NCBI GenBank assembly: GCA_944388165.1
Contig: CALXHS010000015.1
Span: 1-42,148, forward strand
DNA from: an uncultured Gemmiger sp.
GTDB lineage: Bacteria > Bacillota > Clostridia > Oscillospirales > Ruminococcaceae
Length of the DNA: 42,148 nucleotides
Direction of reading: 5' to 3'
How positions within the stretch are numbered: the first letter of the stretch is position 1; each line of letters opens with the position of its first letter. The notes below the pieces were generated by a model. It saw nothing but the letters and a program-made list of their open reading frames with translations, did no database searches and was not told the DNA's origin. Positions 15,530 to 23,266 of the stretch are shown here, one piece after another. The translations under genes were made by a program, and so were the position numbers.

Positions 15530-15554
15530 TTACACAATTGTATACATTGTGTAA
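15530..15554. promoter_or_regulatory. 25-bp palindrome between the 47-aa gene and rnf promoters
   Basis: Perfect 9-base arms TTACACAAT and ATTGTGTAA flank a 7-base centre. It lies 20 bases upstream of the rnf -35 and 41 bases upstream of the opposite promoter -35, a position suited to an activator or to a repressor looping between both. The binding protein is unknown. Confidence 0.65.
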
Positions 15555-15574
15555 AAATTGACGATCCGCGCGCC

Positions 15575-15603
15575 TTGACTTGTCCTTGCGGGCGGATTAA
15601 AAT
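15575..15603 (+). promoter_or_regulatory. Promoter of the rnf operon
   Basis: TTGACT at 15575-15580 and TAAAAT at 15598-15603 with 17-base spacing, giving a leader of about 70 bases before rnfC. Confidence 0.8.
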
Positions 15604-15678
15604 AACCATGTATAATTTTGTCTTTTCGGCGGAAAATGGCCCGTCGGAAAGAGAAACAAGAATGGGGGAACAGGATAC

Positions 15679-17013
15679 ATGTTAAAGATCCTGAAGCGTT
15701 CCGCCAAAGGCGCCCATGTCCCGCATGAGAAAGCAACGGCCGATATGCCCACCGTACGCATGCCGGTACCGGAAAACGTTGTCATTCCCATGTCGATGCA
15801 CATCGGCGCACCGGCGGAGCCCGTCGTCAAAAAGGGCGATCAGGTGTTCGTGGGCACTCTGATCGGCAAAGCCGGCGGCTTTGTCAGCGCCAACATCCAC
15901 TCCAGCGTTTCGGGCGTTGTGGTTGACGTTGCGCCTATGCGGATGGTCAACGGCCCGGTGTGCCAGGCAGTGGCCATCAAGTGCGACGGCAACCAGACGG
16001 TGGACCCGGCCTGCGTGCCGCCCACCGTCACCGATAAAGAGTCGCTGCTGGCGGCGGTACAGGCCTGCGGCCTGGTGGGCGTGGGCGGCGCAGGCTTCCC
16101 GACCCATGTGAAGCTGATGGCCAAGGTGGACACTCTGCTCATCAACGCGGCGGAGTGCGAACCCTACCTGACCACCGACGCCCGGGAAATGCTGGAATGC
16201 AGCGAGACCATCCTCTCCGGCATTGAAGCGGTGATGAAGTACTGCGAGATCCCGCACTGCATCATCGGCATCGAGCGCAACAAGCCCGCCTGCATCGACC
16301 TGATGTGCTCCCTGACCCGGGACATGAAGGGCGTTTCGGTCAAGCCGCTGCCCATGCGGTACCCCCAGGGCGCTGAAAAGACCCTGGTGGAGACCTGCAC
16401 CGGCCGGGAAGTGCCCCAGATCAACAAGGCGGGCAAACCGGGCCTGCCCGCGGACTGCGGCTGCATCGTCATGAACGTCACTTCCGTGTCCACCCTGGGC
16501 AAGTACCTCAAGACCGGCATTCCTCTGGTCAGCAAGCGCGTTACCGTGGACGGCGACGCCATTGCCAAGCCCCAGAACATCGAAGTGCCCATCGGCACTT
16601 TGTACCGCGATGTGATCGAAGCCTGCGGCGGCATCAAGCCCGACGTGGAACTGGGCAAGATCATCTTCGGCGGTCCCATGATGGGCGGTGCTTCGCCCAG
16701 TGCCGACTTCCCGGTGCTCAAGCAGAACAACGGCCTGCTGCTGTTCAGCCGCAAAGCCGCCATTCTGCCCGCTCCCCAGCCCTGCATCCGCTGCGGCCGG
16801 TGCATCAGCGCCTGCCCCATGGGTCTGGAGCCTGTGGTCATTGTGGAAAATCATACCAAGAAGGATACCGACGCCCTGAAAAAGCTCTGCGTGGATCTGT
16901 GCGTGGCCTGCGGCAGCTGCACCTATGTCTGCCCGGCCAAGCGGCCTGTTTCCCAGGCTGTGACCCAGGCCAAGGGCTGGTATCTGAACGAAATGCGCAA
17001 GGGAGGTAAGTAA
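15679..17013 (+). CDS. rnfC: Rnf complex subunit C (NADH-binding, Fe-S)
   Basis: The NADH-facing peripheral subunit of the Rnf ferredoxin:NAD+ oxidoreductase, which couples electron flow to Na+ or H+ export. The 444 residues include a NADH/FMN-binding part (GVGGAGFPTHVKL near 135-150) and two ferredoxin-type clusters near the C-terminus, CIRCGRCISACP and CVACGSCTYVCP, each with a full set of cysteines. It is the first gene of rnfCDGEAB, behind a strong promoter and palindrome. The length matches the shorter clostridial RnfC without the long repeat tail of proteobacterial forms. Confidence 0.96.
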   Translation: MLKILKRSAKGAHVPHEKATADMPTVRMPVPENVVIPMSMHIGAPAEPVVKKGDQVFVGTLIGKAGGFVSANIHSSVSGVVVDVAPMRMVNGPVCQAVAIKCDGNQTVDPACVPPTVTDKESLLAAVQACGLVGVGGAGFPTHVKLMAKVDTLLINAAECEPYLTTDAREMLECSETILSGIEAVMKYCEIPHCIIGIERNKPACIDLMCSLTRDMKGVSVKPLPMRYPQGAEKTLVETCTGREVPQINKAGKPGLPADCGCIVMNVTSVSTLGKYLKTGIPLVSKRVTVDGDAIAKPQNIEVPIGTLYRDVIEACGGIKPDVELGKIIFGGPMMGGASPSADFPVLKQNNGLLLFSRKAAILPAPQPCIRCGRCISACPMGLEPVVIVENHTKKDTDALKKLCVDLCVACGSCTYVCPAKRPVSQAVTQAKGWYLNEMRKGGK

Positions 17014-17015
17014 CG

Positions 17016-17999
17016 ATGGACCAGGTTTTGTTCGTAACTGCCTCGCCCCACATTCGGGACGATTCCAGCACCCGCGGCCTGATGGGCAATGTGCTCAAGG
17101 CCCTGGTGCCCTGTGTCATCGCGGCGGCCATGATCTTCGGCTACGAAGCTCTCATCAGCGTGGCCGTCACCACGCTGGCCTGCGTGGCTTTTGAGTATCT
17201 GTACTGCCTGATTATGAAGAAACCCAACCCGGTGGGCGACCTTTCCGCCTGTGTCACCGGCGTGATCCTGGCGCTGAACTTCCCCGTGGGCCTGCCCCTG
17301 TGGATCGGCGTGGTGGGTGCCTTTGTGGCCATCGTCATCATCAAGCAGCTGTTCGGCGGCATCGGCTTCAACTTTGCCAACCCCGCTCTGGTGGGCCGTA
17401 TCGTGCTGTTCCTGGGCTTCACCGCCCGTATGACCGCTTACGTCTACCCCGATATGGCGGTGGACGCCCTGGCCGAAGCCACCCCGCTGGCCGACACCGT
17501 GGACAAGGCTTCCGTCAGCCTGATGGACCTGTTCCTGGGCCTGCACGGCGGCATGATGGGTGAGACCTGCATCCTGGCCATCCTGCTGGGCCTGGCCTAT
17601 CTGCTGGCCACTGGCACCATCGGCTTTGCCATTCCGGGCAGCATCGTTGGCACCGTCTTCGTTCTGTCCTGGCTGGCTACCGGCAGCCTGCACGCCGCTG
17701 TGGCCGAGATCATGGCTGGCGGCCTGATGTTCGGCGCCGTCTTTATGGCCACCGACTACGTCACCAGCCCCTTCACTACTAAGGGCAAGCTGATGTACGG
17801 CATCTTCATCGGCCTGGTCACCTTCGCCATCCGCTACTTCGGCAGCATGAACGAAGGCATGAGCTTCGCCATCCTGCTGGGCAACCTGATGGTGCCCTGG
17901 TTCAACGCCTGGGGCCACCAGATCCCGCTGGGCTTCAAGAAAGCCAAGAAACAGAAGAAGGCCGCCAAAGAAGCGGCCAAGGAAGGGGGCAACGCCTGA
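17016..17999 (+). CDS. rnfD: Rnf complex subunit D (membrane flavoprotein)
   Basis: A 327-residue polytopic subunit that carries a covalent FMN in characterised complexes. The flavinylation region reads DALAEATPL (near residues 150-158): the acceptor Thr is kept, while the usual S-G before A-T is A-E. NPALVGRIVLF and YVTSPFTTKGKLMYG are typical family blocks. The C-terminus is a basic Lys/Ala tail. It starts 2 bases after rnfC behind GGGAGG and overlaps rnfG by one base. Confidence 0.95.
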   Translation: MDQVLFVTASPHIRDDSSTRGLMGNVLKALVPCVIAAAMIFGYEALISVAVTTLACVAFEYLYCLIMKKPNPVGDLSACVTGVILALNFPVGLPLWIGVVGAFVAIVIIKQLFGGIGFNFANPALVGRIVLFLGFTARMTAYVYPDMAVDALAEATPLADTVDKASVSLMDLFLGLHGGMMGETCILAILLGLAYLLATGTIGFAIPGSIVGTVFVLSWLATGSLHAAVAEIMAGGLMFGAVFMATDYVTSPFTTKGKLMYGIFIGLVTFAIRYFGSMNEGMSFAILLGNLMVPWFNAWGHQIPLGFKKAKKQKKAAKEAAKEGGNA

Positions 18000-18583
18000 T
18001 GTCTGAGAACAATGCGAAGACCCCTGCGCAGGAATCCGCCTTCAAGGCAATGATCTACCCGGTCATTATCCTGGTAGTCATCTGCGTGGTGTGCAGCGCG
18101 GCCCTGGCGGCTCTGAATGATGTGACCAAGCCCATCATCGCCGCCAACCAGGAAGCCGCCACCCAGGCCGCCTACATGGGCGTTCTGCCCGGTGTGACCG
18201 ATGCTTCCACCCTGACCACCGTGGAAAACCTGCAGACCGCCGGTGTGCAGGGCGCCGTCACCACCCCCGACGGGCTGGTGGCCATCAAGGTTTCCGCCGC
18301 CGGTTACAGCGGCAAGGAAGTGGTGGTCTATGTTTCCTTTGACGCTTCCGGCAAGATCCTGGCCACCAGCGTGGACGCTTCCACCCAGACCACCGGCATC
18401 GGTTCCAAGACCCAGGACGAGAACTTCTGGTCCGGTTTCCTGGGCTGGGATGCCTCCGAACATGTGTCTGCCGGCAACCCGGTGGATACCATCGCCGGTG
18501 CGACTGTGTCCTCCAACGCGGTCATCTCCGCTTACAACAGCGCCATTGACTGCTACAACAATGAGATCAAGGGGGTGGCCTGA
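17999..18583 (+). CDS. rnfG: Rnf complex subunit G (FMN-binding)
   Basis: A 194-residue protein with one N-terminal membrane helix (about 17-40) and an extracytoplasmic FMN-binding domain. The covalent FMN site is DTIAGATVSS near residue 161-170, with the acceptor Thr in place and Ala where Ser is usual. GIGSKTQDENFW is another family hallmark. The ATG overlaps the rnfD stop and is preceded by GGAAGGGGG. No apbE gene for attaching FMN is present in the window, so it must be encoded elsewhere. Confidence 0.94.
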   Translation: MSENNAKTPAQESAFKAMIYPVIILVVICVVCSAALAALNDVTKPIIAANQEAATQAAYMGVLPGVTDASTLTTVENLQTAGVQGAVTTPDGLVAIKVSAAGYSGKEVVVYVSFDASGKILATSVDASTQTTGIGSKTQDENFWSGFLGWDASEHVSAGNPVDTIAGATVSSNAVISAYNSAIDCYNNEIKGVA

Positions 18584-18585
18584 CC

Positions 18586-19272
18586 ATGAGCGAAAAGCAA
18601 AGCCTGTGGAAGATTTTCACCGCCGGTATCATTCGTGAAAACCCGGTTCTGCGCCTGGTGCTGGGCTGCTGCTCGGTGCTGGCCGTTACCACCACCGTGT
18701 CCGGCGCTCTGGGCATGGGTCTGGCCATGACCTTTGTTCTGGTCTGCTCCAACATCGTGATTTCCGCCTTGCGCAAGGTTATTCCCGCCAAGGTGCACCT
18801 GCCCTGCTACATCGTCATCATCGCCACCTTCGTGACGGTGGTGCAGATGGTGCTGGAAGCCTATGCCCAGGACCTGTACAACACCCTGGGCGTGTTCCTG
18901 GCCCTGATCGTGGTCAACTGCATCATTCTGGGCCGTGCCGAAATGTTCGCCTGCAAGCACACCGTGCTGGAATCCGCCGTGGACGGTATCGGCATGGGCG
19001 TGGGCTACATCATCACCATGCTGCTCATGTCCTCCATCCGTGAGATCATCGGCAACGGTTCCTGGATGGGCATCACCATCATTCCCGAGAGCGTGGACCG
19101 TATGGGCCTGATGAACCAGGCCCCCGGCGGCTTCTTCGTCTTCGGCTGCCTGATGGCCCTGTGCGTGTTCATTGAGAAAAAGACCAACCATCCCATTGAG
19201 CGCAAGACCTGCGGCGAAGTGATGATGGATGAGATCGACGCCGCCAAAACCGAAGGGGGTGACCAGGCATGA
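18586..19272 (+). CDS. rnfE: Rnf complex subunit E
   Basis: A 228-residue polytopic subunit that with RnfA holds an intramembrane [2Fe-2S] cluster. The ligand cysteines are visible in LVLGCCSVLAV (C28/C29) and VVNCIILGRAE (C112). The ATG follows GGGGGTGG in the rnfG end and overlaps rnfA by four bases at its own end. It is the intact counterpart of the RnfE-like gene at 3109, which lacks these cysteines. Confidence 0.95.
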   Translation: MSEKQSLWKIFTAGIIRENPVLRLVLGCCSVLAVTTTVSGALGMGLAMTFVLVCSNIVISALRKVIPAKVHLPCYIVIIATFVTVVQMVLEAYAQDLYNTLGVFLALIVVNCIILGRAEMFACKHTVLESAVDGIGMGVGYIITMLLMSSIREIIGNGSWMGITIIPESVDRMGLMNQAPGGFFVFGCLMALCVFIEKKTNHPIERKTCGEVMMDEIDAAKTEGGDQA

Positions 19273-19907
19273 GCAACTTTGCGGTATTTGCGACCATCTT
19301 CTTTAACCTGATCCTGGTCAACAACTACGTTCTGGTCCAGTTCCTGGGCATCTGCCCCTTCCTGGGCGTTTCCAAAAAGGTGGACTCCTCCACCGGCATG
19401 GGCCTGGCGGTCATCTTCGTCATGGTCATTGCCACGGCGGTCACCTTCCCGCTGCAGATCTTCCTGCTGGATGCCTATGACCTGGGCTACATGCAGACCG
19501 TTATCTTCATCCTGGTCATCGCCGTGCTGGTCCAGCTCATCGAGATCACCCTGAAGAAGTACGTGCCTGCCCTGTACACCGCTCTGGGTGTTTACCTGCC
19601 CCTGATCACCACCAACTGCTGCGTGCTGGGCGTGACCATTCTGGCTGTGCAGGACTACTCCAAGATCGTGGAAAGCCAGGGCTTCGGCCTGGCTTACGCC
19701 GAAGCTCTGATCTGCGCCGCCGGTGCCGGCGTGGGCTTCCTGGTTGCCATGCTGCTGTTCTGCGGTGTGCGCCAGCGTGTGGAATCCGCCAACCCGCCGG
19801 AAAGTTTCAAGGGTCTGCCCATCACCCTGGTGGCTGCTGCCATCACTTCCATGAGCTTCATGGGCTTCGGCGGCCTGGTTGAAAACATCATCAACGCACT
19901 GGTCTGA
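19269..19907 (+). CDS. rnfA: Rnf complex subunit A
   Basis: A 212-residue six-helix membrane subunit. The signature NNYVLVQFLGICPFLGVS contains the ligand Cys29, and TTNCCVLGV contains Cys117/118; these pair with those of RnfE around the [2Fe-2S] cluster. It is translationally coupled to rnfE (ATG within the last codons of rnfE, behind GGGGGTGA). Length and motifs are entirely standard. Confidence 0.96.
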   Translation: MSNFAVFATIFFNLILVNNYVLVQFLGICPFLGVSKKVDSSTGMGLAVIFVMVIATAVTFPLQIFLLDAYDLGYMQTVIFILVIAVLVQLIEITLKKYVPALYTALGVYLPLITTNCCVLGVTILAVQDYSKIVESQGFGLAYAEALICAAGAGVGFLVAMLLFCGVRQRVESANPPESFKGLPITLVAAAITSMSFMGFGGLVENIINALV

Positions 19908-19928
19908 TAGAAGGAGGGGGACTAAGAT

Positions 19929-20765
19929 ATGAATCCGATCATTCTTGCGGTCGCCGTCCTGGCGGTGCTGGGCCTTGTGGGCAGCATCGTGCTGGTGCTG
20001 GCTTCCAAGTTCATGGCGGTGTACGAAGATCCGCGCATCGCCCAGATCACCGACTGTCTGGCCGGTGCCAACTGCGGCGGCTGCGGCTATGCCGGCTGTG
20101 CCGACTACGCCAAGGCCATTGTAGAAGACGGCGCGCCCACCTTCAAGTGCGCGCCCGGCGGCGACAAGGCTGCCGATGCCATCAACACCATCATGGGTAC
20201 CGAGACCAGCGACCGTCCCAGCCTGAAGGCTGTGGTGCTGTGCAACGGCGGCGAAAACTGCGGCAAGCGCTTCAACTACCAGGGCATCCAGACCTGCGCC
20301 GCGGCGGCTTCTGTGGCCGGCGGCCCCAGCGCCTGCTCTTTCGGCTGCCTGGGCCTGGGTGACTGCACCCGCGCCTGCATGTTCGACGCCATCCATGTGA
20401 AGAACGGCGTGGCCGTGGTGGACCGTACCAAGTGCACCGGCTGCTCCGCCTGCATGAACGTCTGCCCGCGCCATGTCATCGACATGAAGCCCATCGCGCC
20501 CCAGCCGGTGGTGGAATGCTCCAACACCGAACGCGGCGCCGCGGTGAACAAGACCTGCAAGGTGGGCTGCATCGCCTGCGGTCTGTGCGTCAAGAACTGC
20601 CCGCAGCAGGCCGTCTTCCTCAAGAACAACGTGGCCGTCATCGACTACACCAAGTGCAACGGCTGTGGTACCTGCGTGACCAAGTGCCCGAAAAAGGTCA
20701 TCCACTGGGTGGAAGGCAAACCCACCTCCGTGGACGCCCCGGTGCCCGAACACCAGGTCCTGTAA
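19929..20765 (+). CDS. rnfB: Rnf complex subunit B (ferredoxin-interacting polyferredoxin)
   Basis: A 278-residue protein with an N-terminal membrane anchor (about 3-28), then the RnfB-type cluster motif CLAGANCGGCGYAGC, and several ferredoxin clusters including CTGCSACMNVCP, CIACGLCVKNCP and CNGCGTCVTKCP, plus an extra Cys-rich CSFGCLGLGDCTRAC. It accepts electrons from reduced ferredoxin at the cytoplasmic face. A strong AGGAGGGGG precedes the ATG. It ends the operon, which closes with a terminator. The C-terminal tail is short compared with some clostridial RnfB. Confidence 0.95.
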   Translation: MNPIILAVAVLAVLGLVGSIVLVLASKFMAVYEDPRIAQITDCLAGANCGGCGYAGCADYAKAIVEDGAPTFKCAPGGDKAADAINTIMGTETSDRPSLKAVVLCNGGENCGKRFNYQGIQTCAAAASVAGGPSACSFGCLGLGDCTRACMFDAIHVKNGVAVVDRTKCTGCSACMNVCPRHVIDMKPIAPQPVVECSNTERGAAVNKTCKVGCIACGLCVKNCPQQAVFLKNNVAVIDYTKCNGCGTCVTKCPKKVIHWVEGKPTSVDAPVPEHQVL

Positions 20766-20787
20766 TTCCGTTGGTCTGAACCAAATA

Positions 20788-20836
20788 AAACGCCGCCCCG
20801 GCGGGGAGTGATCCCTGCGCCGGGGCGGCGTTTTTA
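20788..20836. terminator. Bidirectional terminator after rnfB
   Basis: AAACGCCGCCCCGGCG pairs with CGCCGGGGCGGCGTTT and is followed by TTTTT; the loop also contains GGGGAGTGATCCC. The opposing strand ends in TTTTATTTGG, so it can also stop the converging nucleotidyltransferase gene. Confidence 0.88.
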
Positions 20837-20847
20837 TGTTTGTGTTT

Positions 20848-21780
20848 TCAGAACAGCCGGTCTTTGGGGTATAGCCCTTCCTCGCTCATGCGGCGCAGGG
20901 CTTCCACCAGTTCGGGCTTGTCTTCCCGATAGGTGATGCCGTGCCAGCGGTCGGCGCTGGTCAGCACTGTCACCTGGGCGGTGCCCTTTTCCAGGGCGGC
21001 GGTCACCACGCTGGGCAGATAGTATTCGCACTTCAGCGGGTTCACCGGCAGGCTGGCATCCAGGAACGCGGCAAAGCCTTCCCGGGCGCGGTCCAGAAAA
21101 TCGGGGGTGAAGCCCCACAGGTTCATGGACACCACCGCATCGGCGGGCAGGTCGGTCCAGGAAGCCCCGTCGTTCTCGGTGTAATGGATGCCGCCCTCAT
21201 AGGTCTCGATGCGGGTGCGCTCGGTGACTTTGACAAGGCGGTTTTCCTCGTCCAGCTCACACACGCCCCGGGATACCGACCCGTTGGCGCTCACCGTGTT
21301 GCCCAAAAGGAAGCCCACCATGGCCCAGGGGGCGGGGGCGCCTTCCTGGGTTTCGGCCTTGGCCAGATGCTCGTAGATCAGGCGGAAGCCCTGGGGGCCG
21401 TAATAGTCATCGGCGTTGATCACCGCAAAGGGGGCGTCGATGACATCCGCCGCCGACAGGATGGCGTGGGCGGTGCCCCAGGGCTTTACCCGGCCTTCCG
21501 GTACCGCAAAGCCATCGGGCAGTTTGTCCAGGGTCTGGTAGGCGTAGCGCACCTCCAGCCCGGCTTTCTCCGCCCGGGCGCCCACACTGGCGCGGAAGGC
21601 TTCGTCGATCTCCGGCTTGATGATGAACACCACTGTCTCGAACCCGGCACGCCGGGCATCATACAGGCTGTAATCCAGAATTGCTTCGCCGCTCGGCCCC
21701 ACCGGGTCGATCTGCTTCAGGCCGCCGTACCGGCTGCCCATACCGGCCGCCATCACGGCCAGGATCGGTTTGTTAGTCAT
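20848..21780 (-). CDS. Sugar-phosphate nucleotidyltransferase
   Basis: A 310-residue cytoplasmic enzyme of the NTP-transferase superfamily, which activates a sugar 1-phosphate with a nucleotide. The N-terminal signature is AVMAAGMGSRYGGLKQID, and the metal-binding VINADDYYG near residue 110 is clear. It differs from typical GalU or RmlA motifs (LKQ instead of LPK), so the sugar and nucleotide are not assigned. The ATG follows GGGGAGG. It has its own promoter and converges on the rnf operon terminator. Confidence 0.85.
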   Translation of the reverse strand: MTNKPILAVMAAGMGSRYGGLKQIDPVGPSGEAILDYSLYDARRAGFETVVFIIKPEIDEAFRASVGARAEKAGLEVRYAYQTLDKLPDGFAVPEGRVKPWGTAHAILSAADVIDAPFAVINADDYYGPQGFRLIYEHLAKAETQEGAPAPWAMVGFLLGNTVSANGSVSRGVCELDEENRLVKVTERTRIETYEGGIHYTENDGASWTDLPADAVVSMNLWGFTPDFLDRAREGFAAFLDASLPVNPLKCEYYLPSVVTAALEKGTAQVTVLTSADRWHGITYREDKPELVEALRRMSEEGLYPKDRLF

Positions 21781-21819
21781 GGTTGACCTCCCCGTTGATT
21801 GTTAGGTTTTCTGCCTACT

Positions 21820-21848
21820 ATTGTATACGCTTGGCCCCACGGATGCAA
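21820..21848 (-). promoter_or_regulatory. Promoter of the nucleotidyltransferase gene
   Basis: On the minus strand TTGCAT (21848-21843) and TACAAT (21825-21820) are 17 bases apart, about 40 bases before the start codon. Confidence 0.6.
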
Positions 21849-21915
21849 GCGGTGTTGCGCAGAGGTGAACAGTTGGTTAAATTCCAGTAAATTGCGGCGA
21901 AAACCGATAGTATTT

Positions 21916-21943
21916 TTGACACAGGCATGGTATAATGTATACC
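21916..21943 (+). promoter_or_regulatory. Promoter region of the patatin gene
   Basis: A perfect TTGACA at 21916-21921 pairs with TATACC at 21938-21943 (16 bases). A perfect TATAAT at 21931-21936 with TGG before it could instead act as an extended -10 without a -35. Both give starts 50-75 bases before the gene. Confidence 0.6.
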
Positions 21944-22017
21944 AACCTTATCAAGACACAATGGCTTTCGGGCAGTCCGTCCAGCGGACGCGCCCCTTTC
22001 TATACGGAGGAACGGGA

Positions 22018-23199
22018 ATGGCTACACCTTGCAGGGGACTGGTCCTGGCCGGCGGCGGTGCCAAAGGCAGCTATCAGGTCGGCGCATACCGCGCGCTGCG
22101 GGAGCTGGGCTGGCATCCCCATATCATCACCGGCACCAGCGTGGGCTGCCTGAACGCGGCGCTGTTTGTGCTGGACAAACTCAGCGAAGCCGAGGAACTG
22201 TGGAAAAACCTGGACATCCACGGCGTGCTGGAAACACCCTCCGGCAAAAGCCCTGAGGAACTGCAGAATTTCCTCCTGGACACGGTGCGCAGCGGCGGGC
22301 TGGATCTGGAACCCCTGGGGGACGTGATCGACAAGTATCTGGACGAGGACGCTCTCCGCGCCGCCCCGGTGCGCTACGGTCTGGTCATGACCGAGATGAA
22401 CACCCTGAAAAGCCGTCAGCTGCCTCTGGAACAGATCCCTTACGGCAAGCTGAAAGAATATATGATGGCTTCCAGCGCCTGTTTCCCGGCGCTGCGCCCC
22501 CGCACCATCGACGGTGTGAAATACATCGACGGCGGCTGGCGGGACAACATGCCTCTGGATCTGGCCGCCAACATGGGCGCCACCGAACTGGTGGCGGTGG
22601 ACATCGAAGGTGTGGGCTACAATAAGCCCAACCGCACCGGCCTGCCCACACGGGTCATCCGCAGTCACTGGGACCTGGGGCCCATGTTCGACTTTGACGG
22701 TGTGCGGGCAGCCCGGAATATGTCCATCGGCTATCTGGACACCCTGCGTGCCTTCGGCCGGGTAGGGGGCACGGCCTACGCCCTGCTGCCCGACCAGGAC
22801 GGTTTCCTGGCCAAGTTCGCGGCGGCCTACCAGCAGGAATTTTCTGCCGCTGTTTCCCGGGCGCCCACCCTGGCCCTGGCCGAAAACATGGCCCGACAGC
22901 GCAGGGGGTACCCGGCGCCCTTCTCCCAGAATCTGCTGGCACCCACCAAAGGGGCATCGGCTCCCCTGGAACTGGCGGCGGAAAAGATGAACGTGCCGCC
23001 GGAAGAACCCTACACCCCGCGCCTGCTGGCGCTGACCTTCCTGGGCAGCTTTGACCGGGACCCCGCCGACCGCTTCCGTGTGCTTCTGGGCATGGAGGAA
23101 GGCAACCAGATCGGGGAAACCGCCATGGCCGCCGCCGCGCCGGATGATTTCGTCATGGCGCTGGTGTCCCGGACGCTGCAAAAGATGCAGTTTATCTGA
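22018..23199 (+). CDS. Patatin-like phospholipase
   Basis: A 393-residue serine lipid acyl hydrolase. The oxyanion-hole motif GGGAKGSYQVGA lies near residues 13-24, the nucleophile motif GTSVGCLNAA near 40-49, and the catalytic Asp motif YIDGGWRDNMPL near 165-176, completing the Ser-Asp dyad. No signal peptide is seen, so it acts in the cytoplasm or at the inner membrane face. ATG at 22018 is 7 bases after CGGAGG; an upstream in-frame ATG would lie before the promoter. The enzyme I-like gene follows 67 bases later, possibly in one transcript. Confidence 0.92.
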   Translation: MATPCRGLVLAGGGAKGSYQVGAYRALRELGWHPHIITGTSVGCLNAALFVLDKLSEAEELWKNLDIHGVLETPSGKSPEELQNFLLDTVRSGGLDLEPLGDVIDKYLDEDALRAAPVRYGLVMTEMNTLKSRQLPLEQIPYGKLKEYMMASSACFPALRPRTIDGVKYIDGGWRDNMPLDLAANMGATELVAVDIEGVGYNKPNRTGLPTRVIRSHWDLGPMFDFDGVRAARNMSIGYLDTLRAFGRVGGTAYALLPDQDGFLAKFAAAYQQEFSAAVSRAPTLALAENMARQRRGYPAPFSQNLLAPTKGASAPLELAAEKMNVPPEEPYTPRLLALTFLGSFDRDPADRFRVLLGMEEGNQIGETAMAAAAPDDFVMALVSRTLQKMQFI

Positions 23200-23266
23200 T
23201 CCGGGCGCCCGGTCCCCCGGGACCAACTTTACCATTTGCGTATGCTACGAAAGGAGTGTGCAGCCT

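Noticed and set aside
21916-21936. TTGACA and TATAAT read as one promoter before the patatin gene
   Set aside because: The spacing is only 9 bases, so they cannot work together; other pairings are given in the feature.
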